Assembly: GCA_011040095.1 (NCBI GenBank)
Contig: DRDE01000038.1
Location: 1 to 37,989, forward strand
Direction: 5' to 3'
From: Nitrospirota bacterium
GTDB taxonomy: Bacteria; Nitrospirota; Thermodesulfovibrionia; UBA6902
Length of the DNA: 37,989 bases
This document shows positions 25,279 to 33,537 of this stretch, in pieces. The position numbers were made by a program, and so were the translations under genes. Each line of letters starts with the position of its first letter. Position 1 is the first letter of the stretch. The notes beneath the pieces were generated by a model that saw only the letters and a program-made list of their open reading frames with translations, did no database searches and had not been told where the DNA came from.

Positions 25279-26295
25279 TCAAAATTGTTCAAGAAAACGT
25301 TTATCGTTCTCAGGGAAGAGTCTTATATCATCAATGCCGTATTTGAGCATTGCCACACGCTCTATGCCGAGTCCGAATGCAAAACCCGTATAAAGCTCCG
25401 GATCATATCCCGCCTTTTCATATACCCGGGGGTTAATCATGCCCGCGCCGAGAATCTCTATCCACCCCGTGCCTCCGCACACATTGCACCCGGAGCCGTT
25501 ACATATGACACAGGAAATATCAATCTCAGCGCTCGGCTCGGTGAAAGGAAAAAAGCTCGGCCTGAACCTGAGCGATGTATCCGGGCCGAAGACCCTGTGA
25601 ATGAACAGTTCCAGGACACCCTTAAGGTCGCTGAAGCGAATATGTCTGTCAACCATAAATCCCTCTAATTGATGAAACATCGGGATATGACTGACATCCG
25701 CATCGCATCTGTATACCTTGCCAGTGGCAATGACCCGGAGCGGGGGTGAATTTCTCTCCATAACCCGGACCTGAACGGATGATGTATGGGTTCTCAGGAC
25801 TACATCGTCACTGATGAAAAAGGTATCCTGCATATCCCTTGCCGGATGGTCCTTCGGGAAATTCAGGGCCTCGAAGTTATAATAATCAAGTTCCACTTCA
25901 GGCCCTTCTTCAACAGTGAAACCCAATGAAATGAATATACCGCTTATTTCATCAAGAACACGGGTTATGGGATGCAGGTGTCCGGTCGGGATAAAACATC
26001 CCGGCACTGTTACGTCGATTTGCCGGGTCCGGAGGGATTTGTCTAATTCAGAGGACCTGAATTTATCTTCCTGTTTCCTGAGCAGTGATTCAATGAAATT
26101 CCTGGATTCATTCAGGATGCGGCCGACCATAGGTCTCTCTTCCCCGGGAATGGAACCTATGGATTTTAACTTTGCGGTAAGCAACCCTTTTTTGCCTAAG
26201 TATTTTACTTTGAGGTTATGTATATCCTGAAGGCGCCGGGCATTGCTGATTTCATCCCGGGCGAGGTTCTTTATGGATTCAATGTCATTGAGCAT
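25279..26295 (-). CDS. pheS: phenylalanine-tRNA ligase alpha subunit
   Basis: 338 aa from ATG at 26295, the normal family length. The open frame continues 16 codons upstream to 26343, but this part lies within rplT and lacks homology. AAGGGA is positioned before the chosen ATG, which overlaps the rplT stop by 11 bases. An N-terminal coiled coil (about 1-85) is followed by the class II core: [20 protein letters not shown], motif 2 around [30 protein letters not shown], and motif 3 [18 protein letters not shown]. Forms the (alpha-beta)2 enzyme with PheT that charges tRNA-Phe. Translational coupling to rplT is suggested by the overlap. Confidence 0.96.
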   Translation of the reverse strand: MLNDIESIKNLARDEISNARRLQDIHNLKVKYLGKKGLLTAKLKSIGSIPGEERPMVGRILNESRNFIESLLRKQEDKFRSSELDKSLRTRQIDVTVPGCFIPTGHLHPITRVLDEISGIFISLGFTVEEGPEVELDYYNFEALNFPKDHPARDMQDTFFISDDVVLRTHTSSVQVRVMERNSPPLRVIATGKVYRCDADVSHIPMFHQLEGFMVDRHIRFSDLKGVLELFIHRVFGPDTSLRFRPSFFPFTEPSAEIDISCVICNGSGCNVCGGTGWIEILGAGMINPRVYEKAGYDPELYTGFAFGLGIERVAMLKYGIDDIRLFPENDKRFLEQF

Positions 26296-26644
26296 TCCCT
26301 TTTTTGACCATTTCGACGAGGTTATCAAAGGCCTTTGGATCATTGAATGCCAGATCGGCCAGAGCTTTTCTGTTCAAATGAATATTCATGTTTTTGAGTT
26401 TATTCATGAACTGGCTGTATGACATGCCCAATGCCCTTACCGCGGCATTGATCCTGATAATCCAGAGTGACCTGAATTCTCTCTTTTTAGCCCGCCTGTC
26501 CCTGTAGGCATTTAACAGCGCCCTGTCAACCGCTTGTGCTGCAACTTTATAAAGACGGCTTCTGGCGCTGTAGTAGCCCTTCGCCATCTTAAGGAGTTTT
26601 TTTCTTCTTCTCCGTGTCTTGAATCCACCTCTTGCTCTCGGCAT
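26285..26644 (-). CDS. rplT: ribosomal protein L20
   Basis: 119 aa, normal length. Opens [20 protein letters not shown], then [20 protein letters not shown] and the conserved [20 protein letters not shown]; ends near [15 protein letters not shown]. It binds 23S rRNA early in 50S assembly and in several bacteria represses its own operon. GGAGG lies upstream of the ATG. It is separated from rpmI by 230 bp containing a repeat, where these genes are normally adjacent, so it may need its own promoter or read through a hairpin. Confidence 0.97.
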   Translation of the reverse strand: MPRARGGFKTRRRRKKLLKMAKGYYSARSRLYKVAAQAVDRALLNAYRDRRAKKREFRSLWIIRINAAVRALGMSYSQFMNKLKNMNIHLNRKALADLAFNDPKAFDNLVEMVKKGNAQ

Positions 26645-26765
26645 TTATATTTACCTCCTGAAATTACTCGTGTTAACCAGACAGTAATTATACAGTATAT
26701 TTATAGTTTTTGGAATACTTGGAAGGTTGTAAAATTTTGGTTCATTCGTAAAAAAGTTGAAAACA

Positions 26766-26876
26766 CATGATCAGTCTGTCATTCCGGCTTGTCGGGAATC
26801 GTTCTTTAAAGGAAGGATTCCCGACGCGCTTCGCTTGCGGGAATGACAAATAACTGTAGGTTTATACACAGACTTT
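26766..26876. repeat. dispersed repeat between rpmI and rplT (family C, truncated)
   Basis: The segment contains TGTCATTCCGGC...GCGGGAATGACA hairpin material and ends GTTTATACACAGACT, the same terminal sequence as family C at 1703-1852. The opposite end keeps only AGTCTGT. The repeat reaches the rpmI stop codon. It adds a strong hairpin to the intergenic mRNA (GGATTCCCGACGCGC with GCTTGCGGGAATGAC). Confidence 0.6.
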
Positions 26877-27069
26877 AATTAGGAAGCATTTTCCTGACAC
26901 TGTCGATATTTGTTTTATCAACCAGTCCGCTTTTCCTGAGCAGCTTTGTTCTCTTCGATGACTTATGGGTCAGGAGATGGCTCATGTAAGCCTTGTTTCT
27001 CTTAAACTTCCCTGTCCCGGTTTTTTTAAACCTCTTTGCAGCGCCTCTATGTGTTTTTAACTTTGGCAT
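26875..27069 (-). CDS. rpmI: ribosomal protein L35
   Basis: 64 aa, typical L35: [20 protein letters not shown], then [20 protein letters not shown] and the closing DSVRKMLPN. Component of the 50S subunit. AGGAGGAGG precedes the ATG. It follows infC by 38 bp in the conserved thrS-infC-rpmI-rplT order. Its stop codon touches an inserted repeat. Confidence 0.97.
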   Translation of the reverse strand: MPKLKTHRGAAKRFKKTGTGKFKRNKAYMSHLLTHKSSKRTKLLRKSGLVDKTNIDSVRKMLPN

Positions 27070-27107
27070 TTTAATTTATTCCTCCTCCTGTATAACTCAT
27101 TCCCCTC

Positions 27108-27605
27108 TTATTTTGGCGCAAGAACGATTATCATGCGGTTGCCTTCCATTCTCGGAAACTGTTCAACGTTTGCAGTTTCAGACAGGTCCTTAACAATCCG
27201 GTCCAACACCTTCTGGCCAAGTGACTTATGAACTATCTCTCTTCCTCTGAAAAACATCGTTATCTTTACTTTATGTCCGTGCGCCAGAAATTTCCCGGCG
27301 TTTTTCATTTTAAAAAGCAGATCGTGTTCATTAATCTGAGGCCGTACTTTCACCTCTTTCACTGTTACTGTTTTATGCTTTGCTGAATGTTTTTTTGCCT
27401 GCTGGTAACGGTATTTGCCGTAATCCATTATCTTACAGACAGGGGGCCTGGCCTCCGGGGCCACCTCAACAAGATCCAGATCCTTATCTACAGCAAGCTT
27501 CCTGGCGCTAAACAACTCCATAATGCCTAACTGTTTACCCTCGTCATCTATTACTCTTACTTCTTTTGCCCTGATCCACCTGTTTGTTCTTAATCCTTTA
27601 CTTAT
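27108..27605 (-). CDS. infC: translation initiation factor IF-3, apparent AUA start
   Basis: 165 aa if read from ATA at 27605. The first ATG (27521) would delete the conserved N-terminal segment LRTNRWIRAKEVRVIDDEGK, which is clearly coding. Upstream of that segment there is no ATG, GTG or TTG before an in-frame TAG. AGGAGG lies five bases before ATA AGT AAA, the correct spacing. Known infC genes often start at AUU or related codons, so that IF-3, which rejects such codons, represses its own translation. The rest is standard: PPVCKIMDYGKYRYQQAKKH, KVRPQINEHDLLFKMKNAGK, MFFRGREIVH and FPRMEGNRMIIVLAPK. The SD lies within the last thrS codons; the gap to thrS is two bases. Confidence 0.92.
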   Translation of the reverse strand: MSKGLRTNRWIRAKEVRVIDDEGKQLGIMELFSARKLAVDKDLDLVEVAPEARPPVCKIMDYGKYRYQQAKKHSAKHKTVTVKEVKVRPQINEHDLLFKMKNAGKFLAHGHKVKITMFFRGREIVHKSLGQKVLDRIVKDLSETANVEQFPRMEGNRMIIVLAPK

Positions 27606-27607
27606 AA

Positions 27608-29350
27608 CTACCTCCTATTTATAATCTCATCTTTGAGAAAAACTATCAGCTCTTCAACGGTCATTTCCGCTATGCTTTCTCCATTCCTCTTCCTGATATT
27701 TACGGTATTATTTTCCGTTTCTTTGTCACCTATTATACACATGTATGGTGTTTTTAACATAGCTGCTTTCCTTATTTTATAGCCGATTTTTTCATTGTCC
27801 GCATCCACATCAGCCCTTATCCCTTCTTTAACAAGGGCATCCGATATTCCCTTGCAATAATCCGCATGTCTCTCGGCAATGCTCAATACCGAAACCTGCA
27901 CCGGGGCAAGCCACAGAGGAAAAGCTCCGGCATAGTGTTCCGTTAAAATGCCGAAGAATCTCTCTAAGGACCCCATAAGCGCCCGGTGTATCATTATGGG
28001 CCTGTAGTCCCGGCTGTCCGACCCCCTGTATTTAATGTCCAGCCTGTCCGGAATATTAAAGTCCACCTGTATTGTGCTGCACTGCCACTGACGGCCAAGT
28101 GAATCCCTTACCTTGATATCGATCTTCGGTCCATAGAATACACCCTCGCCGGGGTCAATTTCATATTTCAGGGCTTTGTGCAACAGCGCCTTTTCCAATG
28201 CGTCCGTTGCCTTTTCCCAGCCTTCTTCGGTTCCCACGTATTTATCCGGCCTTGTTGAGAGATATATATCGTATTCATCAAAGCCGAAGGTCTTCAGAAT
28301 AAACAGGGTAAAGTCCAGCACCCTTAAAACTTCATCTTCAATCCGGTCTTCCATACAGAAAATATGAGCGTCATCCTGTGTAAACCCCCTTACCCTCATT
28401 AAACCGTGAAGAACGCCGGAACGTTCATACCTGTATACAGTCCCCAGTTCAGCGAAGCGTATGGGCAATTCCCTGTAACTTCTCAGGCGGCTCTTGAAAA
28501 TGGATACATGAAACGGACAGTTCATGGGTTTTATTTCATATTCAAGCCCTTCTATTTCCATAGGAGAATACATATTTTCTTTATAGAAGTCCAGGTGGCC
28601 TGTTTTTTTCCACAGATCCAGTTTTGCCATATGAGGGGTGTAGAGAATCTGGTAACCGGCCTTAACATGTTCATCAAGCCAGAAATTTTCTATAACCCTT
28701 CTGATTGCCGCGCCGCGCGGATGCCACAGCACGAGTCCCGGCCCGATATCTTCATTTAAACTGAAAAGATCAAGTTTTTTCCCCAGTCGCCTGTGGTCTC
28801 TTTTCTTTACTTCCTCAAGAAAATCAAGATGCTTTTTCAGCGCCTCCTTTGTGGGAAATGCAGTGCCGTAGATGCGTTGAAGCATCTTGTTTTTTTCATC
28901 TCCCCTCCAGTAGGCGCCTGCCACGGACAGGAGTTTGAATGCCCTGACCTTTCCGGTAGATTCAAGGTGAGGGCCGCGGCAGAGGTCGGTGAAATCTCCT
29001 TCTTCATAAACAGTCACGGTTTTATCTTTAATCTCGTTCAGGAGTTCGACCTTATATATCTCTCCATTGTCCTGAAAAAACTTTATAGCTTCATCCCTGG
29101 AAAGTTCTTTCCTTACAAACGGCCTTTTGGCCTTTATAATTTCTTTCATTTTTTTTTCGATTTTCGGCAGATCGTCCAGGGTTATACCGTGGTCGCAATC
29201 CAGGTCATAATAAAACCCGTCGGCAATAGCAGGACCAATGGCAAGCCTTGTATCGGGGAAAAGCTCTTTAACTGCATGAGCCATGATATGGGATGTGCTG
29301 TGGCGATAGATTTCAAGAACTTTTTTATCGTTTCCAGGTGATTCTTTAAT
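27608..29350 (-). CDS. thrS: threonine-tRNA ligase, TGS-less, apparent AUU start
   Basis: 580 aa if read from ATT at 29350. The first ATG (29284) lies inside the conserved editing motif RHSTSHIMAHAVKELFPDTR, so it cannot be the true start. Between that motif and an in-frame TAA upstream there is no NTG codon; AGGAGG stands seven bases before ATT AAA GAA. The N-terminal TGS domain (about 60 residues) is missing, and a tRNA gene 80 bp upstream leaves little room for it. The N2 editing domain, catalytic core (MNCPFHVSIFKSRLRSYREL, then GLMRVRGFTQDDAHIF; RPIMIHRALMGSLERFFGIL) and anticodon-binding domain are present. Charges tRNA-Thr. Head of the thrS-pheT operon. Confidence 0.93.
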   Translation of the reverse strand: MKESPGNDKKVLEIYRHSTSHIMAHAVKELFPDTRLAIGPAIADGFYYDLDCDHGITLDDLPKIEKKMKEIIKAKRPFVRKELSRDEAIKFFQDNGEIYKVELLNEIKDKTVTVYEEGDFTDLCRGPHLESTGKVRAFKLLSVAGAYWRGDEKNKMLQRIYGTAFPTKEALKKHLDFLEEVKKRDHRRLGKKLDLFSLNEDIGPGLVLWHPRGAAIRRVIENFWLDEHVKAGYQILYTPHMAKLDLWKKTGHLDFYKENMYSPMEIEGLEYEIKPMNCPFHVSIFKSRLRSYRELPIRFAELGTVYRYERSGVLHGLMRVRGFTQDDAHIFCMEDRIEDEVLRVLDFTLFILKTFGFDEYDIYLSTRPDKYVGTEEGWEKATDALEKALLHKALKYEIDPGEGVFYGPKIDIKVRDSLGRQWQCSTIQVDFNIPDRLDIKYRGSDSRDYRPIMIHRALMGSLERFFGILTEHYAGAFPLWLAPVQVSVLSIAERHADYCKGISDALVKEGIRADVDADNEKIGYKIRKAAMLKTPYMCIIGDKETENNTVNIRKRNGESIAEMTVEELIVFLKDEIINRR

Positions 29351-29430
29351 ACTGATACCTCCTGTTTTATACTGTTAGCTGTCAGCGAAAAAATCAATTC
29401 GTTTTTAGCCGACTGCTGATAACTTCTTAA

Positions 29431-29505
29431 TGGTAGGCACGGGCGGTATCGAACCGCCGACCTCTTCCGTGTCAGGGAAGCGCTCTCCCCCTGAGCTACG
29501 CGCCT
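29431..29505 (-). tRNA. tRNA-Val (GAC)
   Basis: A 75-nt cloverleaf on the minus strand with an encoded CCA end. The acceptor stem AGGCGCG pairs with CGTGCCT; D-arm GTAGCTCAGGGGGAGAGC; anticodon stem CTTCC/GGAAG with loop CTGACAC, so the anticodon is GAC; T-arm GGCGG TTCGATA CCGCC. The discriminator is A, as expected for valine. It lies 80 bp before thrS on the same strand and is probably the first gene of that transcript. Confidence 0.95.
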
Positions 29506-29521
29506 TTAAAATGCTAAGGAA

Positions 29522-29550
29522 ATGTTAAAGAAAATTGGAATCTTTGTCAA
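29522..29550 (-). promoter_or_regulatory. sigma-70 promoter for tRNA-Val and the thrS operon
   Basis: On the minus strand TTGACA (29550-29545) and TAACAT (29527-29522) are separated by 17 bp, placing the transcript start about ten bases before the tRNA 5' end. The -35 is consensus, the -10 matches four of six. Confidence 0.7.
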
Positions 29551-29584
29551 GATAATCAATTAATTGCTCATCTTATTGAAATAT

Positions 29585-30466
29585 TCAAACACCTTGCCGT
29601 ACAACACGTACTGCATCTTTAACTACATCGATTTTCACAGGCAGTGTTCCGAAATAATCTCCATCTATCTGGACATGGACTTTGCCGTCTGAGCGGATTT
29701 CAAGCTCCGAAGCCTTGCTGTAGGATACATCATCAAGATCCAAATGCCTTTTCCTGATAACGCCGGTTATAAACCGGAAAAGCGCCCTCCTTGTTCCGCC
29801 TTTTAACACGCATATGTCAAGAAGGGGCTCGGCAACGGATGCATGAGGAGTTACATGAAAATCTCCGCCGTAACAACGCGCATTGCCCGCAACAGCAATA
29901 TACCCGGACATTTCCCCTTCCGGGGTTTTTATTTTTATAAGCGGGGGATCATATCTTTTCATGACCCCGATTCCTGAAATTATATGCGCAGCCTTGCCGG
30001 ATATCCTTTTTATCATGCTGTTTTTAACCCCCAGAACCGTCTCACCGTCAAAACCGATACCGGCCATCAATGAAAAATACCGGCCGTTGATCCTGCCAAG
30101 TGATATTCCGCGAGCCGTACCGGTTAATGCGAGGTTAACGGCTCTTTCAATTTCTTCAGGGATGCCGAGTTCTCTGGCCAGGACATTTGTTGTCCCGAGC
30201 GGGATTAATGCGAGAGGTATGTTGCCCTGATTATTTTTTTCTGAAGAAAGCATGCCGTTGATAACTTCATTTATTGTGCCGTCGCCGCCGCCTGTTATTA
30301 TAATATCCGCATCGGATATTTCTTTAGAAAAACTAAAGGCATCTCCTTTTTTCCGGGTAACGCAGGTTGTCAGAGATGCTTTTTTCTTAAGTAACGTCTC
30401 TATCTTATTGATAAATTTAAAGGCCTTGTTCCCGGCAACGGGATTAACGACGAGGCTTGCGTTCAA
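29585..30466 (-). CDS. diacylglycerol kinase/YegS-family lipid kinase
   Basis: 293 aa. DAGK catalytic motifs: SLVVNPVAGNK near the start, then IIITGGGDGTINEVINGMLS and LIPLGTTNVLARELGI. The C-terminal beta domain contains LMAGIGFDGETV, GGDFHVTPHASVAEPLLDI and HVQIDGDYFGTLPV, as in YegS/BmrU lipid kinases. It phosphorylates diacylglycerol or a related lipid at the membrane. TTG at 30466 is the start, with AAAGGA five bases before it, overlapping bioW by 23 bases. Its coupling to biotin genes may be only organisational. Confidence 0.88.
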   Translation of the reverse strand: MNASLVVNPVAGNKAFKFINKIETLLKKKASLTTCVTRKKGDAFSFSKEISDADIIITGGGDGTINEVINGMLSSEKNNQGNIPLALIPLGTTNVLARELGIPEEIERAVNLALTGTARGISLGRINGRYFSLMAGIGFDGETVLGVKNSMIKRISGKAAHIISGIGVMKRYDPPLIKIKTPEGEMSGYIAVAGNARCYGGDFHVTPHASVAEPLLDICVLKGGTRRALFRFITGVIRKRHLDLDDVSYSKASELEIRSDGKVHVQIDGDYFGTLPVKIDVVKDAVRVVRQGV

Positions 30467-31244
30467 GGATTTCCTTTAAAGTCACTACACCATTGCAGGG
30501 CTTGATATTATTTATTAAAACAGGTGTCCCCTGGAGATATTTAATAAGTTCTTTAACCTCTCCGCCCGTAATAAAAAAAGCTCTGCCCCCATACGGGACA
30601 CCCCTTTTTTTGATGCGCGGAAGCCGGATGTAACCGTGTGCGCGTGTAGCCACATACCCTGTTGTGTAATTCGGGTCATCGGATATGCAGAGCTCTCCGA
30701 GAACCATGCGATACTTATGGACCTTTCCGGCCAGGATAAGGGCCTCTTTGACAGTATGATTATTAAGGCCGAGTCGCCCTAATTTCCTGGAAAGGTCTGT
30801 TGCCGCCTTTTTGGTTATCCCCATTCGTGTCACTCTGACACCGCGCAAAAGATCAGGCTCAAGCCTCACGCCTTCTATGTTCATTAACATTGCACCCCTC
30901 ATTGCAATGCCGACTTCAAGGGCCTTGAACGCCTCCTCTATTGCCCGGACGGTTATGCCTGTGGATGAGAGGATTTTCAGGGCGGCTTTTTTTGCCGCCT
31001 CGGGATTTCTCGTATTCAGGGTGCAAAGCGGAAGTGAAGATATCTTTTTCGGCTTTTCCTTTAACTCCTCTACTGTAAGACGTATTTCATCCGCTCCGCC
31101 CTTTTCATGAATCAGGGCCCTCTGCGTATACTCTTTAACTATATTAGTGATATCATTTTTATCATAAATGCCTTCAGCGCCTGATATGTGAATGCCGCTT
31201 TTTGCAGATCTCATCCTTATGCTGTAATACCGGAACCTGGACAT
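30444..31244 (-). CDS. bioW: 6-carboxyhexanoate-CoA ligase (pimeloyl-CoA synthetase)
   Basis: 266 aa, close to the usual about 250. BioW hallmarks: YSIRMRSAKSGIHISGAEGI at the start, GLNNHTVKEALILAGKV, GYIRLPRIKKRGVPYGGRAF and FITGGEVKELIKYLQGTPVL near the end. It converts pimelate to pimeloyl-CoA, the first committed input to biotin ring assembly in organisms that do not use the BioC-BioH route. ATG overlaps the bioB stop in TAATG, so the two are co-translated. The other biotin genes (bioF, bioA, bioD) are not in the window. Confidence 0.93.
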   Translation of the reverse strand: MSRFRYYSIRMRSAKSGIHISGAEGIYDKNDITNIVKEYTQRALIHEKGGADEIRLTVEELKEKPKKISSLPLCTLNTRNPEAAKKAALKILSSTGITVRAIEEAFKALEVGIAMRGAMLMNIEGVRLEPDLLRGVRVTRMGITKKAATDLSRKLGRLGLNNHTVKEALILAGKVHKYRMVLGELCISDDPNYTTGYVATRAHGYIRLPRIKKRGVPYGGRAFFITGGEVKELIKYLQGTPVLINNIKPCNGVVTLKEILERKPRR

Positions 31245-32203
31245 TATATCTCAAGCCCCAAATCTTTAATCATCTGCAGATCATCCGCAGGATCTCTTCC
31301 CTCTGTTGTAAGATAGTTGCCGATTAACAGCCCGTCAGCCCCTGCCTGGAAAATATGAGAATGAAGGGCCCGCAGAGTCACCGCCCTTCCACCGCAGACC
31401 CTGACCTCACGCCAGGGAAGAACAAGTCTGTAAAGGGCTATAATCTTCAAAGCCTCTAAGGGATTCAGTAGTTCCCTGTTTCCGGACAATGTGCCTTTTA
31501 TCGGGGTAAAGAAATTAAGAGGCACAGAGTCAACACCTGTTTCTTTTAAGGCAAAGGCCATATCAATGCGGTCTTCCCAGGATTCCCCCAGTCCGAATAT
31601 TCCTCCGCTGCATATGGACAGACCAAGGGAACTGGCTGCTTCGATAGTTTTGATTTTATCCCTGTATGTATGAGTAGTGCAGATTTCACTGAAAAAATGC
31701 TCTGAAGTCTCAAGGTTGTGATGGTACCTGTTAAGGCCGGCGTCTTTCAGTTGTCTTAGCTGTCCAATATCCAGCATGCCCAAAGTGGCGCATGGCAAAA
31801 GCCCCATGCCTCTGATTTCAGAGACAAAACCACATATTTCATCCAGCTCTTTAGCGGAAGGTTTTCTACCGCTTGTGACTATGCAAAAGCGCTTGACCCC
31901 GTATTTTTTTGCAGAAGCCGCAGCGCCAAGGATTTTTTCTTTACTTAATAATGGATAAGCATTCGTATCTGTTTTGCTATGTGCGGACTGTGCACAAAAA
32001 GAGCAGTCCTCAGGGCATGCGCCTGATTTGGCATTGATTATCGAACACAGATCAACACTGTTTCCCCTGAACTTCTCCCTCACCCTGTTTGCTAAAGCAA
32101 AAAGGTCATAAATTTCAGCGCCTCTCCTGAGAGATAGGGCCAGGGCTGAATGCCTGTCTATTCCTTGATCTGAATTAAGCAATCCCTGCTCTGTCTGAAG
32201 CAT
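31244..32203 (-). CDS. bioB: biotin synthase
   Basis: 319 aa radical-SAM enzyme. The SAM cluster cysteines are C63, C67 and C70 in ACPEDCSFCAQSAH. Further BioB signatures are YHHNLETSEHFFSEICTTHT, SICSGGIFGLGESWEDRIDM, VPLNFFTPIKGTLSG and GADGLLIGNYLTTEGRDPAD. It inserts sulfur into dethiobiotin using a second iron-sulfur cluster. AGGGAG precedes the ATG. First gene of bioB-bioW-lipid kinase. Confidence 0.97.
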   Translation of the reverse strand: MLQTEQGLLNSDQGIDRHSALALSLRRGAEIYDLFALANRVREKFRGNSVDLCSIINAKSGACPEDCSFCAQSAHSKTDTNAYPLLSKEKILGAAASAKKYGVKRFCIVTSGRKPSAKELDEICGFVSEIRGMGLLPCATLGMLDIGQLRQLKDAGLNRYHHNLETSEHFFSEICTTHTYRDKIKTIEAASSLGLSICSGGIFGLGESWEDRIDMAFALKETGVDSVPLNFFTPIKGTLSGNRELLNPLEALKIIALYRLVLPWREVRVCGGRAVTLRALHSHIFQAGADGLLIGNYLTTEGRDPADDLQMIKDLGLEI

Positions 32204-32339
32204 CAGTTATTATCTCCCTGTAAACAGGGGATTGTCAATAAAATTAAGGGCGCAGTTGATGATGATGAGTTTAATCGAAAGCCTGTCGGCTTAATTATTA
32301 TGATAAATCAAAGAGATACATATTGCTTATTAAAGTAAA

Positions 32340-32624
32340 TTACCAGCCATATCTGACATCAAAACCATCGAATTCTCCGGTGTAGTCATCCCATTTTTCA
32401 TCAATTTTTGCAACTCTTGCACCCGGAGGACCCTGATGACACCACTCAACGGCCTTTTTCAATTTTTCAACCGGGCCTTCAAAGACAGCTTCAACGCTGC
32501 CGTCAGGCAGGTTTCTGACCCATCCCTTTAAACCGAGTCTCATGGCCGTGTCCCTTGTGCTTGCCCGATAAAAGACTCCCTGCACAAAACCGGATATTAT
32601 CAAATGCACCCTGCCCTTTTCCAT
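32340..32624 (-). CDS. acyP: acylphosphatase
   Basis: 94 aa, standard size. The motif GFVQGVFYRASTRDTAMRLG carries the catalytic Arg, and GWVRNLPDGSVEAVFEGP carries the catalytic Asn; it ends in FDVRYGW. Hydrolyses acyl phosphates such as carbamoyl phosphate or 1,3-bisphosphoglycerate in the cytoplasm. It is 136 bp upstream of bioB on the other side of a non-coding gap and reads in the same direction as bioB but ends at 32340, so it may be co-transcribed. Confidence 0.94.
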   Translation of the reverse strand: MEKGRVHLIISGFVQGVFYRASTRDTAMRLGLKGWVRNLPDGSVEAVFEGPVEKLKKAVEWCHQGPPGARVAKIDEKWDDYTGEFDGFDVRYGW

Positions 32625-32715
32625 AGTTATGATTATACTATAAAAATTAAACCGGAACGTCTTTCGACTATTCAGTTTCGGAAAAATCGCCTCATAATCC
32701 TGAATCTCTTATATT

Positions 32716-33051
32716 TGTAACCGTTCACAGTTATCAGTTTACGGTTCACGGTTTTTCAACGAGTTAGCAATAATTAATGTAATTACCAATTTGCTTTAGG
32801 GCTCGCGAAAGAATAAGTTGACATTCTTCGCGCTCAGATTTGTGGTTGGATTTGGTTGGTCCGATTGAGCAAAACCGCAGGAATAACTGGTTATTTTGAG
32901 GATTTTGTGATTGAGGAGCAGCCGAAGACGGCCCGAAGATGAGATGTGAAAATGTTAAGTTATTTTTTCGCGGACCCTTAGTCAAACGGATAGCCATATT
33001 TTTTTATATATTTCCTTCAACCGTTAACCTTTAACCGGCAACCGTGAACGG
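32716..33051. repeat. GTAACCGTTCAC element, copy 2, interrupted by a MITE
   Basis: Begins GTAACCGTTCAC then ATCAGTTTACGGTTCACGG and ends AACCGTGAACGGTTAC, the same boundary words as at 22848-22964. The 179-bp family-B MITE (32799-32977) lies inside. The wider gap 32625-33441 otherwise contains a CACGAAGG-type repeat (33222-33253) and a 28-bp palindrome (33330-33357), and no gene that I can support. Confidence 0.55.
32799..32977. mobile_element. 179-bp MITE, family B
   Basis: Left end GGGCTCGCGAAAGAATAAGT and right end (complement) GGGTCCGCGAAAAAATAACT continue as imperfect inverted repeats for about 29 bp (then TGACATT against TAACATT). Both sides are flanked by TTA, a probable 3-bp target duplication. 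The interior cannot encode a transposase. A 77-codon minus-strand frame spanning it (32764-32997) consists of the MITE itself and is not treated as a gene. Confidence 0.75.
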
Positions 33052-33329
33052 TTACTTATATTTATACAGCAGACGCATAAACAGGGAAACATGCCGTAAT
33101 TATTGAGATTAACTCGCAGGGAGACATGTTTAATTTTGTAAAATATTCCATTGCACAACCAAACTATGAACATTTTATTGTCCTTTGATACGGTTCAGCC
33201 CGGGATTTTACAAATTATTATCAACCACGAAGGGCACGAAGATCACGAAGAAGGGCTATATCCGAAATTCTCAAAGGGGAAAAGGGGGTGCGCTGAACCA
33301 TTACTTCCTCTGTAAGAATTTTGAACGCA

Positions 33330-33357
33330 GTAGGGGCAATTCATGAATTGCCCCTAC
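33330..33357. repeat. perfect 28-bp palindrome
   Basis: GTAGGGGCAATTCATGAATT continuing into GCCCCTAC reads the same on both strands over 28 bases, giving a 14-bp stem in RNA or a cruciform in DNA. No T-tract follows on either side, so it is not a simple rho-independent terminator. Such GTAGGGGC palindromes occur as dispersed repeats in many bacteria. Confidence 0.7.
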
Positions 33358-33441
33358 ATCTTCATTACAATACGATAAGATATTGAAAATAAGTGACTGT
33401 AGATCATAAATAAGCGTATTTGCCGGACTTCAGACTGAAAC

Positions 33442-33470
33442 TTGTAACGTTACGCGTAACATGATAGAAT
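33442..33470 (+). promoter_or_regulatory. higBA-type promoter with overlapping palindromic operator
   Basis: TTGTAA (33442-33447) and TAGAAT (33465-33470) with a 17-bp spacer form a sigma-70 promoter. Within and across the spacer lie two overlapping palindromes, GTAACGTTAC (33444-33453) and GTTACGCGTAAC (33449-33460), well placed for autorepression by HigA. The expected start near 33477 coincides with the higB remnant ATG at 33478. Confidence 0.65.
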
Positions 33471-33477
33471 GAAAAAA

Positions 33478-33519
33478 ATGATAAAGTCTTTACTCTTTGA
33501 TTACCGTGATTACCATTAG
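33478..33519 (+). pseudogene. higB: internally deleted higB remnant, 13 codons
   Basis: The frame reads MIKSLLFDYRDYH and stops. The first residues match the usual HigB opening MIKSF and the last match the usual HigB ending D-x-x-x-x-DYH, while the roughly 80 residues between are absent. It lies exactly where the toxin gene should, between the operator-like promoter and higA (18 bp before the higA start). Short, so the call rests on position and on both ends matching. Confidence 0.5.
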
Positions 33520-33537
33520 TTCAAAAGGAGAATTTAC

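Noticed and set aside
32764-32997. 77-codon minus-strand open frame
   Set aside because: It coincides with the 179-bp MITE and its inverted ends, lacks a ribosome-binding site and resembles no protein.
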